Assembly (NCBI RefSeq): GCF_021560035.1
Contig: NZ_CP074373.1
Coordinates: 1,298,001 to 1,362,000 of the forward strand
DNA: 64,000 nt
DNA from: Virgibacillus sp. NKC19-16
GTDB lineage: Bacteria > Bacillota > Bacilli > Bacillales > Amphibacillaceae
Reading direction: 5' to 3'
The translations under genes and the position numbers were made by a program. Every line of letters starts with the position of its first letter. Position 1 is the first letter of the stretch. A model generated the notes under the pieces. That model saw only the letters and a list, made by a program, of their open reading frames with translations. It did not search any database and was not told the origin of the DNA. This document shows, piece by piece, positions 54,027-63,511 of the stretch.

Positions 54027-54788
54027 ATGTTATATTTGCACGATGTTTGGGTGAATTGGTTTGAAGGAGAAGAGAACGGGTATAGCGTCTGTTATTTCCA
54101 TGAATGGCGCAAGGATGACAAAATTGAATTATTAGATCAGGTTCCATTATTGTACATAACGGATGACTTATACAATTATATTGAAAACGACATGAATGAG
54201 CTACCTTTAGCAATGCTTGATATGATTTATAAACGTGCGTATTCCCGTAAAGGCCAGGAACGATCCGTACTTGAATATGCTTGTATTGTCACAGACGGTA
54301 ATGAAATACTGGCTCTTGATACAATTGGCTATCAAATTCCGATTCGTAAAAGCCGATTAATACCAAGGCAGGAGCAACTCGTATTCGATATGATTGAAAA
54401 CAAAAAACCTCAATCTTTTAAATTCGATAACACTATCTATGAGAAAGAATACCATATGCTATCAATGCCGCCTGAACTGGTTTTTGGATTAACAAGGAGA
54501 GAGCGCCAATTAAAGCAGCTGCTTATGATGGGGCTGGATCAATTACGAACGACCAATAATCTAAAAGAGTTAAGGTATTGGCTCACTGAATGGGATCCAA
54601 AAAACTATCCATTTATACGATTTATGAACGAAGATAAAGTATGGGATGCCCTTTATAATGGGGTGAAGCAAGGATGGAGCACGTCACATGAAGAACTATG
54701 TGCAAAATTAATCAAGGGACAGCCTTTCCTTGAAAAAATGTTGGAAGCGGAAAATAACCAGGAGCAAAATACATCGAAGCAAAAGTAA
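54027..54788 (+). CDS. yjbA: YjbA family (UPF0736) protein
   Basis: 253-residue soluble protein, [31 protein letters not shown], matching YjbA in length and position before trpS. The ATG follows GTGAGGG; a TTG two codons earlier is closer to that site. Function unknown. Confidence 0.82.
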   Translation: MLYLHDVWVNWFEGEENGYSVCYFHEWRKDDKIELLDQVPLLYITDDLYNYIENDMNELPLAMLDMIYKRAYSRKGQERSVLEYACIVTDGNEILALDTIGYQIPIRKSRLIPRQEQLVFDMIENKKPQSFKFDNTIYEKEYHMLSMPPELVFGLTRRERQLKQLLMMGLDQLRTTNNLKELRYWLTEWDPKNYPFIRFMNEDKVWDALYNGVKQGWSTSHEELCAKLIKGQPFLEKMLEAENNQEQNTSKQK

Positions 54789-54828
54789 ATCATTCAGTGA
54801 GACGGTCTCTCACTGAATGATTTTTTCT
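54789..54828 (+). terminator. Terminator of yjbA
   Basis: ATCATTCAGTGAGA / TCTCACTGAATGAT, perfect stem with a four-base loop and six T, right after the stop codon. Confidence 0.92.
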
Positions 54829-54911
54829 ATGCAAATAGGAAAGCATAAAACTTTCCTATTTACATAAGTGCAACTAAAGCTTTTACCTTAAGTTGACAAA
54901 AGCCAAGTTTT

Positions 54912-55934
<1,023 letters not shown>

Positions 55935-55936
55935 TT

Positions 55937-56357
55937 AGGCTTTTTTTGTAAGTTTTGTAGCTTTAAATCTTCGCAGTTGATATAGAATGTGACGTAATTT
56001 CTTCGCAAACAGTGGTTGAGAGCAAGGATTCCGCGACGGAAATACATTCCGCTTTCCGCGGGCGGCTGATGAGCCTCCTCGTGCTGACGCACTGCGGGGT
56101 CTCACCTAGGCCTCTGCTCCCGCAGGAGTCTTCATGTATTTCCGCTAGTATTGGCTACTATATATTATTTGTATATAAAACGAAACAGTTTTGTTGCTGT
56201 AACTAGTCCCCGCAGCGGTGGTCTTCCGCGAGGAGGCTGAGGCCGTGCCCGCGGAAAACGACTGCCCGGAGCGATCCCCGGACGGGGCAATTATTGCGCA
56301 TAATGTCGTCTTTTATAACTTTTGTGTCAAAAGCAACAACCTCTTACAAAACAGTGT
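55937..56357. repeat. Long GC-rich interspersed repeat, copy 2
   Basis: Lies between trpS and its T-box. Left end GGCTTTTTTTGTAAG and right end CTTACAAAACAGTGTT are inverted repeats; inner ends TTTAAATCTTCGCAGTTGAT and TGTGTCAAAAGCAAC match the other copies. Shorter than copies 1 and 3 because the AACAAATGTCTTCGG block is missing. Confidence 0.88.
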
Positions 56358-56371
56358 TATTTTATTACATA

Positions 56372-56590
56372 AAAAAAGCCCATTTATCCCTGAGACAGGG
56401 ACGAATGAACCGCGGTGCCACCCTTATTATCTTAACATTTTGTAAAGATCACTTTAAATTTTAATTAGCTCCAAAGTCCAATTCCAATTTATCTTGATAC
56501 TTGTTTTCAGCAACCACAAGCTCTCTTTAAAATCAGCGGATAATTGTACTACGCCTTTTTCATCACTTTATATATTGATTTTCTATCATT
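56372..56590 (-). promoter_or_regulatory. T-box riboswitch (tRNA-Trp sensing) for trpS
   Basis: On the minus strand the leader contains a Stem I region AGAGAGCTTGTGGTTGCTGA, a specifier area with TGG (Trp codon) in AATTGGACTTTGGAGC, and the T-box sequence AAGGGTGGCACCGCGG (56410-56425). A terminator hairpin built on GTCCCTG/CAGGGAT with flanking CATT/AATG and seven T follows. Uncharged tRNA-Trp should favour the antiterminator. The leader then runs into the repeat before reaching trpS. Confidence 0.93.
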
Positions 56591-56616
56591 ATATATAGCA
56601 TTGTTGTGAAATGCAA
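56588..56616 (-). promoter_or_regulatory. Promoter of the trpS T-box transcript
   Basis: Minus strand: TTGCAT, 17-base spacer, TATAAT. A good SigA match placed just upstream of the T-box leader. Confidence 0.75.
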
Positions 56617-56620
56617 GCAG

Positions 56621-56652
56621 GAAGCAGAGTCAGGAAATCGTCCCCGTGCTTC
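56621..56652. repeat. REP-like hairpin a
   Basis: GAAGCA...TGCTTC arms around a GTCCCC core; related to hairpins at 57575, 57724, 57794 and 20074. It is followed by the end of the EamA gene. Confidence 0.55.
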
Positions 56653-57517
56653 ATTTTTTCCGTTGGTACGTAGTTAGAATTACTCCTCCGACAATAAATA
56701 AGGAACCTATTATTTCTACAGATGTAATCGGCTTATAAAGTAATATTAATCCCATAACCATTGCCACAAAAGGTTCTAAATTAGATAGTATAGATGCCTT
56801 TGAAGCATCTACATATCGAATGTTGCTATTCCAAATTAGTGTGGCTACACCATGCACAATAACTGCTGTTCCGATTAGAAAAGCCCAATCAGAAATATCA
56901 ACACTTACTCGTAAAGGACTGTCTAATAAGAAGACAAACGGGATTGACACAATAAAGCCAACAATATTTGAATATAACGTCATGGTAAGTGGGTCAATTC
57001 TTTGGGATAGAACTCTCGTTAAAATGATCATTATAGCAAATGTTATCATCGTTAGAACAATCCATAGAAGCCCTGTATCAACAGATATAGAAGATAAACT
57101 CCCTCTAGTTACAACAAAATAAATACCAATTATCGCTACAATTGATCCAAACAACATACGTATCGTTATTTTTTCTTTTAAAAACGTGGCCGCTAAAAAG
57201 CCAGTTAAAATTGGAGCTGTTGCCAGAATTAATGCTGATGTTGTAGGATCAGCAGTTTGTAATCCCATAAAAAAGGACCATTGATTTATAAATACACCAA
57301 TAACCCCCAGCGAAATAATAGCAAGTAAATCTGCTTTTTTTACACGTTTTAAATGTTTTTTATAAAACGATATTCCAATTAAAAATAACACAATAAAGAA
57401 AAGTCTTAGTGATGTTAATAGAGTTGGGGAGAAATCTTGAACTAAAATCTTTCCAAACACGAAATTGCTTCCCCATACCAATACACAAAAGGTTAGCAAC
57501 ATATAAGCTTTCAACAT
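56651..57517 (-). CDS. EamA/DMT family transporter
   Basis: 288-residue membrane protein with ten hydrophobic segments in two EamA halves (VWGSNFVFGKILVQ... in the first; NSNIRYVDASKASILSNLEPFVAM in the second). Likely a metabolite or drug exporter; substrate unknown. Its base composition is a little more AT-rich than its neighbours and it sits between REP-like hairpins, which may indicate acquisition. Confidence 0.83.
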   Translation of the reverse strand: MLKAYMLLTFCVLVWGSNFVFGKILVQDFSPTLLTSLRLFFIVLFLIGISFYKKHLKRVKKADLLAIISLGVIGVFINQWSFFMGLQTADPTTSALILATAPILTGFLAATFLKEKITIRMLFGSIVAIIGIYFVVTRGSLSSISVDTGLLWIVLTMITFAIMIILTRVLSQRIDPLTMTLYSNIVGFIVSIPFVFLLDSPLRVSVDISDWAFLIGTAVIVHGVATLIWNSNIRYVDASKASILSNLEPFVAMVMGLILLYKPITSVEIIGSLFIVGGVILTTYQRKK

Positions 57518-57574
57518 ATTTATTACGCTCCTATAAAATATAACAACTTTGTTATTGTAACATACCTGGAAGCA

Positions 57575-57608
57575 GGAAGCATGGGGGGCAGTTCTTCTCT
57601 TGTTTTCA
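57575..57608. repeat. REP-like repeat b (partial)
   Basis: GGAAGCATGGGGGGCAGTTC then TCTCTTGTTTTC: same order of elements as the other hairpins but with a damaged right arm. Confidence 0.45.
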
Positions 57609-57723
57609 CTAAAGATAAGGAAATTATAGTCTTGATGGAAGAATTGAATCGCCTATGTTTTTAAAATAAGAAAGGATGAAAAGCATGAATATAAATGATT
57701 TACTGCGAAAAGATATCATGAAA

Positions 57724-57751
57724 GGAAGCATTGGGACCGTTCTTTTGCTTC
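57724..57751. repeat. REP-like hairpin c
   Basis: GGAAGCATTGGGACCGTTCT followed by TTTGCTTC; fits the consensus GGAAGCA-GGGGAC-GTTCT-TGCTTC. Confidence 0.5.
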
Positions 57752-57793
57752 ATTTAAATTTTCAAGAATCTATATTTTAGGGGGACATGGGGT

Positions 57794-57825
57794 GGGAAGT
57801 ACGAGAATCGCCCCCGTGCTTTCCC
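57794..57825. repeat. REP-like hairpin d
   Basis: GGGAAGTACGAGAATCGCCC then CCGTGCTTTCCC. Best-paired copy. The 57518-57923 spacer holds copies b, c and d and no convincing gene. Confidence 0.55.
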
Positions 57826-57923
57826 TTTCAAACAAAAAATTCGACAAAATCCTTAATTTTTTGTTCAAATCTGAGTCGATTTCATATATACTAGATTAAA
57901 ATACGTTTGGGGATTGATAGGTA

Positions 57924-59132
57924 ATGGAGAGAAAACAGCTCACGGCTTTTACATTTATAAGTATTCTTCTGCTAAGTATAATGCTGCCGATAAATAGTAG
58001 TGGGGAAGAAGTGCAAACAGCAAGCGCACATAAGGAAAGAGAAACCAATATTAAATCGATTGATACAAGTGAACCAATGCAACGTTTTACATATGATTCA
58101 GGCTATGATTTTGAATATCCTGACGCGGTGAGAGGTATTTATGTTACTGGTAACTCGGCTGGTGGCAGTCGCTTTGAGGGGCTTTTGGATTTAGTGAATA
58201 CAACAGACTTAAATACAATGGTAATTGATGTTAAGGAAGATAATGGAAATATAACGTTCACGCCTGCAGAAGGTTCCCCGTATGAAGACATAGCAAAGAA
58301 TTTTATAGGTGACCCGGAAGGAATGATGCAGGTACTGGAAGAAAATGATATTTATCCAATTGCCAGAGTTGTTGTTTTCAAGGATAATGTGTTAGCACAA
58401 GAGCGACCTGATCTTTCTTTTCAGCAAAACGGTGAAGTATGGGTGAACAATAAAGGAGAAGCATTTGTAAATCCATTTGAAAAGGAAGTATGGGAATACA
58501 ATGTGGGGATAGCGAAGATGGCTGCAGAAATGGGATTTCAGGAAATTCAATTTGATTATGTACGCTTCCCGGAAGGATTTGAAAACCGGGATTCGGAGCT
58601 GGAATATGGACTCGGTGATTATGAAGATTCCGAACTTGATAATGTACAAAGACGTGTACAAGCTGTAACGGACTTTGTTGCATTCGCCAGGGAAGAATTG
58701 GCGAATTATGATGTCGATGTTGCTGTGGATATATTCGGCTATGCAGCTACCATTGAAGAAACCCCCGGTATTGGTCAAAACTTTTCTAAGATATCGGAAA
58801 ATGTCGATGTAATTTCATCAATGATCTATCCGAGTCATTGGACGTCTTATTTCGGAATAGAAAAACCTGACACAGAACCATATAATCTTGTTAACGAATA
58901 TGCTCAAGTGGAAAATGAAGTATTGGGCGCGCTGGAAGACCCTCCAGTTTCAAGACCATGGCTACAGGATTTTGAAGCACCTTGGCTATATAGTGGTGCA
59001 ACCAAGCAATATGGGAAAGAAGAAGTTGAGGCACAAATTAAAGCACTATATGATAATGGGATTGATGAATTCCTGTTATGGAACGCCGGGAATACGTATA
59101 CAGAGAATGTTGACTATATGATCGGAAAATAA
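57924..59132 (+). CDS. Putative secreted glycoside hydrolase (DUF4015/GHL-type)
   Basis: 402 residues with a signal peptide (about 1-26). The barrel begins VRGIYVTGNSAGGSRFEGLLDLV and continues NTMVIDVKEDNG, GFQEIQFDYVRFPEG, VAVDIFGYA and SSMIYPSHW, matching DUF4015 putative glycosidases. Likely acts on an extracellular polysaccharide; substrate unknown. AGGTA and GGGGATTG precede the ATG. Confidence 0.8.
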   Translation: MERKQLTAFTFISILLLSIMLPINSSGEEVQTASAHKERETNIKSIDTSEPMQRFTYDSGYDFEYPDAVRGIYVTGNSAGGSRFEGLLDLVNTTDLNTMVIDVKEDNGNITFTPAEGSPYEDIAKNFIGDPEGMMQVLEENDIYPIARVVVFKDNVLAQERPDLSFQQNGEVWVNNKGEAFVNPFEKEVWEYNVGIAKMAAEMGFQEIQFDYVRFPEGFENRDSELEYGLGDYEDSELDNVQRRVQAVTDFVAFAREELANYDVDVAVDIFGYAATIEETPGIGQNFSKISENVDVISSMIYPSHWTSYFGIEKPDTEPYNLVNEYAQVENEVLGALEDPPVSRPWLQDFEAPWLYSGATKQYGKEEVEAQIKALYDNGIDEFLLWNAGNTYTENVDYMIGK

Positions 59133-59135
59133 TCT

Positions 59136-59172
59136 AAAAAGCGGATCTCTTTCCAATAAGAGGATCCGTTTT
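59136..59172 (+). terminator. Terminator of the DUF4015 gene
   Basis: AAAAGCGGATCTCTT / AAGAGGATCCGTTTTT hairpin with T-run. Confidence 0.85.
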
Positions 59173-59294
59173 TTTGGTCTAGATGCCCAATCACAGGACA
59201 TACTAAAAAAATAGCACTTATTTTACGCAGATTTAACAAAAGATCCATTTTCCGTTATACTAAAAAAAGCCAATAAAAAATAAGGAGTCGAGTT

Positions 59295-59887
59295 ATGAAT
59301 TGGTATGAAAAGCTAAGTAAGTATTTCCCGGTAGAAGAGATGAAATCAAAAGAGCATATGGAAATGCTCTTAAATGAAAAGGGGATGTTTACTATAAAGA
59401 TGAAAGTCCCCTGCATGTCATGATGTTTGCGGAATTTGACTCATTCGTCTTTATTGACTATGTATGGGTTTCACCAGATGCGAGAGGGCAGGGAACAGGA
59501 CATAAGTTAATTGAAAAGCTAAAACAGAAAAATAAACCCATTATTTTGGAAGTGGAGCCTATCGATTATGATGATTCAGATTCAGAGAAGAGACTTCACT
59601 TTTATCACAGGGAAGGCTTTACGCACGCACAAAAGATTGATTATAATCGCCGTTCATTAGCTACAAATGAGGACACCGCAATGGAAATATTATACTGGTC
59701 TCCAAATGATGATTCGGAAGATCTGATTTTTCAAAAGATGAAAAAAATGTACGAGGATATTCATACGTATAAAGATGAGGAAATATATGGTAAGTCCTAT
59801 CAATCGGTTGATGAAGTATTGACATATGACGAAGAACGTGATTCCAAAGATATATTAGAAGGTATTCATACAACTGAAAAAGCTTAA
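59295..59887 (+). CDS. yjbC: GNAT acetyltransferase YjbC (frameshifted in this sequence)
   Basis: Two frames join to one YjbC-like protein: MNWYEKLSKYFPVEEMKS...NEKG from 59295, then YYKDESPLHVMMFAEFDSFVFID in the next frame. One G is missing from GGGG at 59381-59384. Restored length is 197. The acetyl-CoA loop is VSPDARGQGTGHKLIEKL. AAGGAG precedes the first ATG, so the start at 59295 is firm and the Met at 59420 is internal. In B. subtilis yjbC lies just before spx and is stress-induced with it. Confidence 0.83.
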
Positions 59888-59928
59888 AAAACAAGCCTCG
59901 TACAGAAATTTCTGCACGAGGCTTGTTC
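59888..59928. terminator. Bidirectional terminator, yjbC / amtB
   Basis: ACAAGCCTCG / CGAGGCTTGT with an inner CAGAAA/TTTCTG stem; A-run on the left. Confidence 0.88.
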
Positions 59929-59931
59929 ATG

Positions 59932-61302
59932 TTAGGAAGACTTTTCATCTGCTACCGGGGGTGATAAGTTATTTAGTCGATCGGCTAAACCAAGCCTACT
60001 GGATACTTGTTCATCCTCCTGGGTTAACAATGATTCTTTGAATTCATATGCATTGGAACCATGCTCAGCGAAGTCGAGTCCAGCAATTTCTTCTTTTTCA
60101 GATACGCGGATAGAAGAAAAACGTGAAATGACGAATACAAACGTCCCTACAGTTAGTACCGTCCAAGCGATGACTGCAAGTATACCAATTGCTTGTATTC
60201 CTATTTGTGAAAAACCATTTCCGTAAAATAATCCAGTTGAAGTAGAGAAGAGACCGACTGCTAATGTGCCCCAGATTCCACAAATTCCGTGAACCGTAAT
60301 CGCACCAACAGGATCATCAATTTTCATTTTTGTATCTAATAAACGAACACCTTCAACCAGCAACACCCCGGAAACCATTCCGACAATGATTGACCCCCCA
60401 AGCGAGATCTCTGCGGCTCCTGCAGTAATACCGACAAGTCCACCCAATACCCCATTTAGAGATAATGAAGCATCAACTCTTTTGAAGCGTAATTTCGTAT
60501 AGGCTGCTGATGAGACCAGGGCAGCAGATGTGGATAATAGTGTTGCTCCGATGACCATTGGTACCAGTTCCGGATCTGCTGCGAGCGTACTTCCTCCATT
60601 AAATCCGAACCAGCCGAGCCATAATATAAACACACCAAGGGCACCTATTGGAATATTATGTCCAGGAATTACATTAACTTTCTTTCCCTCATATTTACCG
60701 TGACGAGGTCCGAGAAACAGTACAACAGTAAGTGCTGCAATAGCCCCTGTTAGGTGGACAACCGTAGAACCGGCGAAATCACTGAATCCTAAAGTTGTTA
60801 ACCAACCGTCACCCTGCCATATCCAATGCCCAACAACAGGATATATAAACCCGGTCATTGCGATAACAATTAATACATAACTGCCTAGTTTTATTCTCTC
60901 TGCAACAGCACCGGATATAATTGTGGCGCATGTAGCAATGAACATAGCCTGAAAAACGAAGAATCCAATATCATCGACACCACTTAGAAAAAATCCATGA
61001 GATCCAATGATTGACCCCGCGGAAGTCCCGAACATGATACCGTAACCTACAGTGAAAAATAATAATGCAGCAATACTAATGGTTAAAAAATTTTTCATCA
61101 AAATATTTAATGTATTTTTAGATCTTGTAAAACCTGATTCAACCATCGCAAATCCAGCATGCATGAAAAATACGAGAAATGCAGCAATCATCACCCAAAC
61201 TAAATCAACGGATAATTGTAGTGATGTAGTCGTTGGTGCAGCGTAAACAGGTGTTGCAATTAAAAATAGTACCATCAATAAAAATAAACTTTTCTTTACC
61301 AT
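59932..61302 (-). CDS. amtB: Ammonium transporter AmtB (NrgA)
   Basis: 456-residue ammonium channel. A signal-like first helix ends VYAAP, followed by about eleven membrane helices. The pore His pair is in VVHLTGAIAAL and ITVHGICGIWG. An unusually long cytoplasmic tail follows the last helix. It lies 21 bases after glnK, its PII regulator; B. subtilis has the opposite order. Confidence 0.94.
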   Translation of the reverse strand: MVKKSLFLLMVLFLIATPVYAAPTTTSLQLSVDLVWVMIAAFLVFFMHAGFAMVESGFTRSKNTLNILMKNFLTISIAALLFFTVGYGIMFGTSAGSIIGSHGFFLSGVDDIGFFVFQAMFIATCATIISGAVAERIKLGSYVLIVIAMTGFIYPVVGHWIWQGDGWLTTLGFSDFAGSTVVHLTGAIAALTVVLFLGPRHGKYEGKKVNVIPGHNIPIGALGVFILWLGWFGFNGGSTLAADPELVPMVIGATLLSTSAALVSSAAYTKLRFKRVDASLSLNGVLGGLVGITAGAAEISLGGSIIVGMVSGVLLVEGVRLLDTKMKIDDPVGAITVHGICGIWGTLAVGLFSTSTGLFYGNGFSQIGIQAIGILAVIAWTVLTVGTFVFVISRFSSIRVSEKEEIAGLDFAEHGSNAYEFKESLLTQEDEQVSSRLGLADRLNNLSPPVADEKSS

Positions 61303-61323
61303 GAAATTTCCCCCTTAGATAAA

Positions 61324-61665
61324 TTAGATAACTGCTTCCTTACCTCTTTCACCTGTCCGAATACGAACAATCTCTTCTATGGGATAGATAAAGATTTTTC
61401 CGTCTCCGATATTTCCTGTATTGCAATTTACAATGATAAGTTCTACAATCTGCTCTGCTTGCGTCTCTTCTACAACCATTTCCACTTTTATTTTGGAAAG
61501 TAGCTGAATTTGATAACTTGTCCCTCTGAACATGCCCGTTTGTCCCTTTTGCTTCCCGGTACCTGCCGCCTCCGTCACAGTAAGTCCTCCGATACCTATT
61601 GCAGAAAGGGCGTTACGAAGTGACTGGAATTTCTCCGGCCGGATAATAGCTTCAATTTTCTTCAT
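61324..61665 (-). CDS. glnK: PII nitrogen-regulatory protein
   Basis: 113-residue PII protein that gates AmtB in response to ATP/ADP and 2-oxoglutarate. T-loop RGTSYQIQLLSK retains the Tyr; the C-terminal signature is TGNIGDGKIFIYPIEEIVRIRTGERG. ATG at MKKIEAII with GGAAAGGA upstream. A perfect GlnR/TnrA box lies 20 bases upstream of the start codon. Confidence 0.93.
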   Translation of the reverse strand: MKKIEAIIRPEKFQSLRNALSAIGIGGLTVTEAAGTGKQKGQTGMFRGTSYQIQLLSKIKVEMVVEETQAEQIVELIIVNCNTGNIGDGKIFIYPIEEIVRIRTGERGKEAVI

Positions 61666-61684
61666 GAATTTCTTCCTTTCCATA

Positions 61685-61701
61685 TGTTAGGTTTTCTAAC
61701 A
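61685..61701 (-). promoter_or_regulatory. GlnR/TnrA operator in the glnK leader
   Basis: TGTTAGGTTTTCTAACA is an exact TGTNA-N7-TNACA palindrome. It lies downstream of the predicted promoter (61720-61748), at about +12 to +28, a repressor-like position. Confidence 0.75.
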
Positions 61702-61719
61702 TGTAAAGTTATGTTAAGT

Positions 61720-61748
61720 ATCATATATCTTCAAAAGAAAAAAATCAA
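61720..61748 (-). promoter_or_regulatory. Predicted promoter of glnK-amtB
   Basis: Minus strand TTGATT, 17-base spacer, TATGAT. The rest of the 61749-62063 spacer is AT-rich; it contains a TTGACA at about 61955 and a nearby TATAAT that may belong to the spx promoter region, though their spacing to each other is not canonical. Confidence 0.55.
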
Positions 61749-62063
61749 GTATTTTTAAAGGATTTTTTTGAAAATTATAGGTAAGCGCCAACACTATTTT
61801 AGATGTATTTATTGTGCTAGGTTTAAAAATATTTTCACGTATCAGGTTTAATTGAAAATGATATGGGGTATGTTACTAGTACAAAGATAAATGTAAACAA
61901 TTCATGAACATTTGAAAAAACCTTGATTTTTCTTGGAAATCCTCTACCTTTTGATTGACAAATGTAGTATAATTTACATATAGGGTTAATTAAACTTATT
62001 TTAATCTAATAAGTTACTCAATGTTTATGAAAATACCCACTTTAGAATGAGGAGTGAAGTTTC

Positions 62064-62459
62064 ATGGTAACACTTTATACCTCACCAAGTTGTACATCTT
62101 GCAGAAAAGCAAAAGCATGGTTGGAGGAGCATGATATTCTATTTAAAGAAAGGAATATTTTTTCCGAGCCACTAACGTTGGATGAAATAAAGGAAATATT
62201 ACGGATGACGGAAGATGGAACTGATGAGATTATTTCGACTCGCTCAAAAGTTTTTCAAAAATTGGACGTTGATATCGATCAATTACCTTTAAAAGATTTA
62301 TTTAATTTAATCCAACAAAACCCGGGTTTATTGAGAAGACCAATAATTCTGGATGAGAAACGTTTGCAAGTTGGGTATAACGAAGATGAGATTCGACGAT
62401 TTTTACCAAGAACGGTACGTACTTTTCAACTACGTGAGGCGCAGCGAATGGTCAACTAA
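62064..62459 (+). CDS. spx: Global stress regulator Spx
   Basis: 131-residue ArsC-fold protein that binds the RNA polymerase alpha subunit under disulfide stress. Redox switch CTSC at residues 10-13 ([13 protein letters not shown]), then RSKVFQKL and [32 protein letters not shown] precedes the ATG. Neighbours yjbC and mecA match B. subtilis. Confidence 0.96.
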   Translation: MVTLYTSPSCTSCRKAKAWLEEHDILFKERNIFSEPLTLDEIKEILRMTEDGTDEIISTRSKVFQKLDVDIDQLPLKDLFNLIQQNPGLLRRPIILDEKRLQVGYNEDEIRRFLPRTVRTFQLREAQRMVN

Positions 62460-62495
62460 TTCGCTCACAAACAATAGAAAATAATAAATGTAAAT

Positions 62496-62533
62496 AAAAA
62501 CGCAGATCCCTTTTTAACGGTCTGTGTTTTTGT
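62496..62533 (+). terminator. Terminator of spx
   Basis: AAAAACGCAGATC / GGTCTGTGTTTTT imperfect hairpin. The following spacer to 62799 is AT-rich; it contains GTGG/CCAC near 62755 and presumably the mecA promoter, not resolvable by eye. Confidence 0.7.
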
Positions 62534-62799
62534 TATATTAGGGTAGAGTCCACCTCTAAAAATTAAGGGGTGACAAATCATTGTTATTGCTTTAGAATAT
62601 GATATTAACAAATCATAAATTTATAGGCATATTAATTTCCAAGAAGGACGCAGCTATCATACAATGGCAGTAGAAATATAACTATGAATGGTTAGAAATG
62701 TATTTTAAAGGGTAAGTGGTAAATGATTAGTTATTTCACTATAGATAAGGTGAAGTGGTCTCTTCCACCTAACTATTTATAGAAGGGAGAGAAATAAAA

Positions 62800-63483
62800 A
62801 TGGAAATAGAGAGAATTAATGAAAATACGGTAAAGTTTTATATTTCCTATTTTGACCTTGAAGATCGTGGATTTGAACGCGAAGAAATTTGGTATAATCG
62901 TGAACGTAGCGAGCAATTATTTTGGCAAATGATGGATGAAGTTAATTATAAAGAGGACTTTACTGTAGAAGGGCCATTGTGGATTCAGGTTCAGGCAATG
63001 GATAAAGGACTGGAATTTGTTGTTACAAAAGCTCAAGTATCCAAAGATGGGGAGAATATCGAGTTACCAACAGAAGATGGTGAAACAGTAGATGTACCTG
63101 TTGATAAGAAAATAGAAAATATGCTTGAAGATAAATATGGAACAAGTGGTGGCAACAATGATGAATCTGAAGAAGAAGACAACCTGTCGATTATCGTAAG
63201 TTTTCGTGATTTCGAGGATGTCATTCAATTAAGTCATTACTTTGCAGATTTCACAGGAAGTGCTGAGGACACACTTTACCACTATAATGGAAGCTATTAT
63301 CTGTATATGGAATTTTCTGATGAATTATTGGATGATGACATTCAGGAAGATTTCATTAGCCAAGTATTAGAATTTGCAGATGATACAGACGTAACCATTC
63401 ACCTATTAGATGAATATGGGAAAAAGATCTTTGAAGCGGACACATTTGCTCAAGTCAGATCTTATTTTCCAGTTGAAGTCTAG
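62800..63483 (+). CDS. mecA: Adapter protein MecA
   Basis: 227-residue adapter that delivers ComK and Spx-like substrates to ClpCP. N-terminal substrate domain MEIERINENTVKFYISY...DRGFEREEIWYNRERSEQLFW, an acidic linker (ESEEEDN) and the C-terminal ClpC-binding domain. AAGGGAG precedes the ATG. The linker and tail are notably acidic. Confidence 0.94.
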   Translation: MEIERINENTVKFYISYFDLEDRGFEREEIWYNRERSEQLFWQMMDEVNYKEDFTVEGPLWIQVQAMDKGLEFVVTKAQVSKDGENIELPTEDGETVDVPVDKKIENMLEDKYGTSGGNNDESEEEDNLSIIVSFRDFEDVIQLSHYFADFTGSAEDTLYHYNGSYYLYMEFSDELLDDDIQEDFISQVLEFADDTDVTIHLLDEYGKKIFEADTFAQVRSYFPVEV

Positions 63484-63510
63484 ACACTCGAAACAGGGTG
63501 TCTTTTTTTT
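63482..63510 (+). terminator. Terminator of mecA
   Basis: AGACAC / GTGTCT stem with a ten-base loop and eight T; overlaps the mecA stop codon. Confidence 0.8.
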
Positions 63511-63511
63511 A

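Noticed and set aside
56218-56445. Reading frame across the right end of repeat copy 2 and into the T-box
   Set aside because: It crosses the repeat end and the antisense of the T-box element; it is not protein-like.
57685-57780. 31-codon frame MNINDLLRKDIMKGS with an AAGGATG just upstream
   Set aside because: Its second half is simply a REP-like hairpin read as protein; too short and no family. It might be a transposase relic, but nothing supports that.
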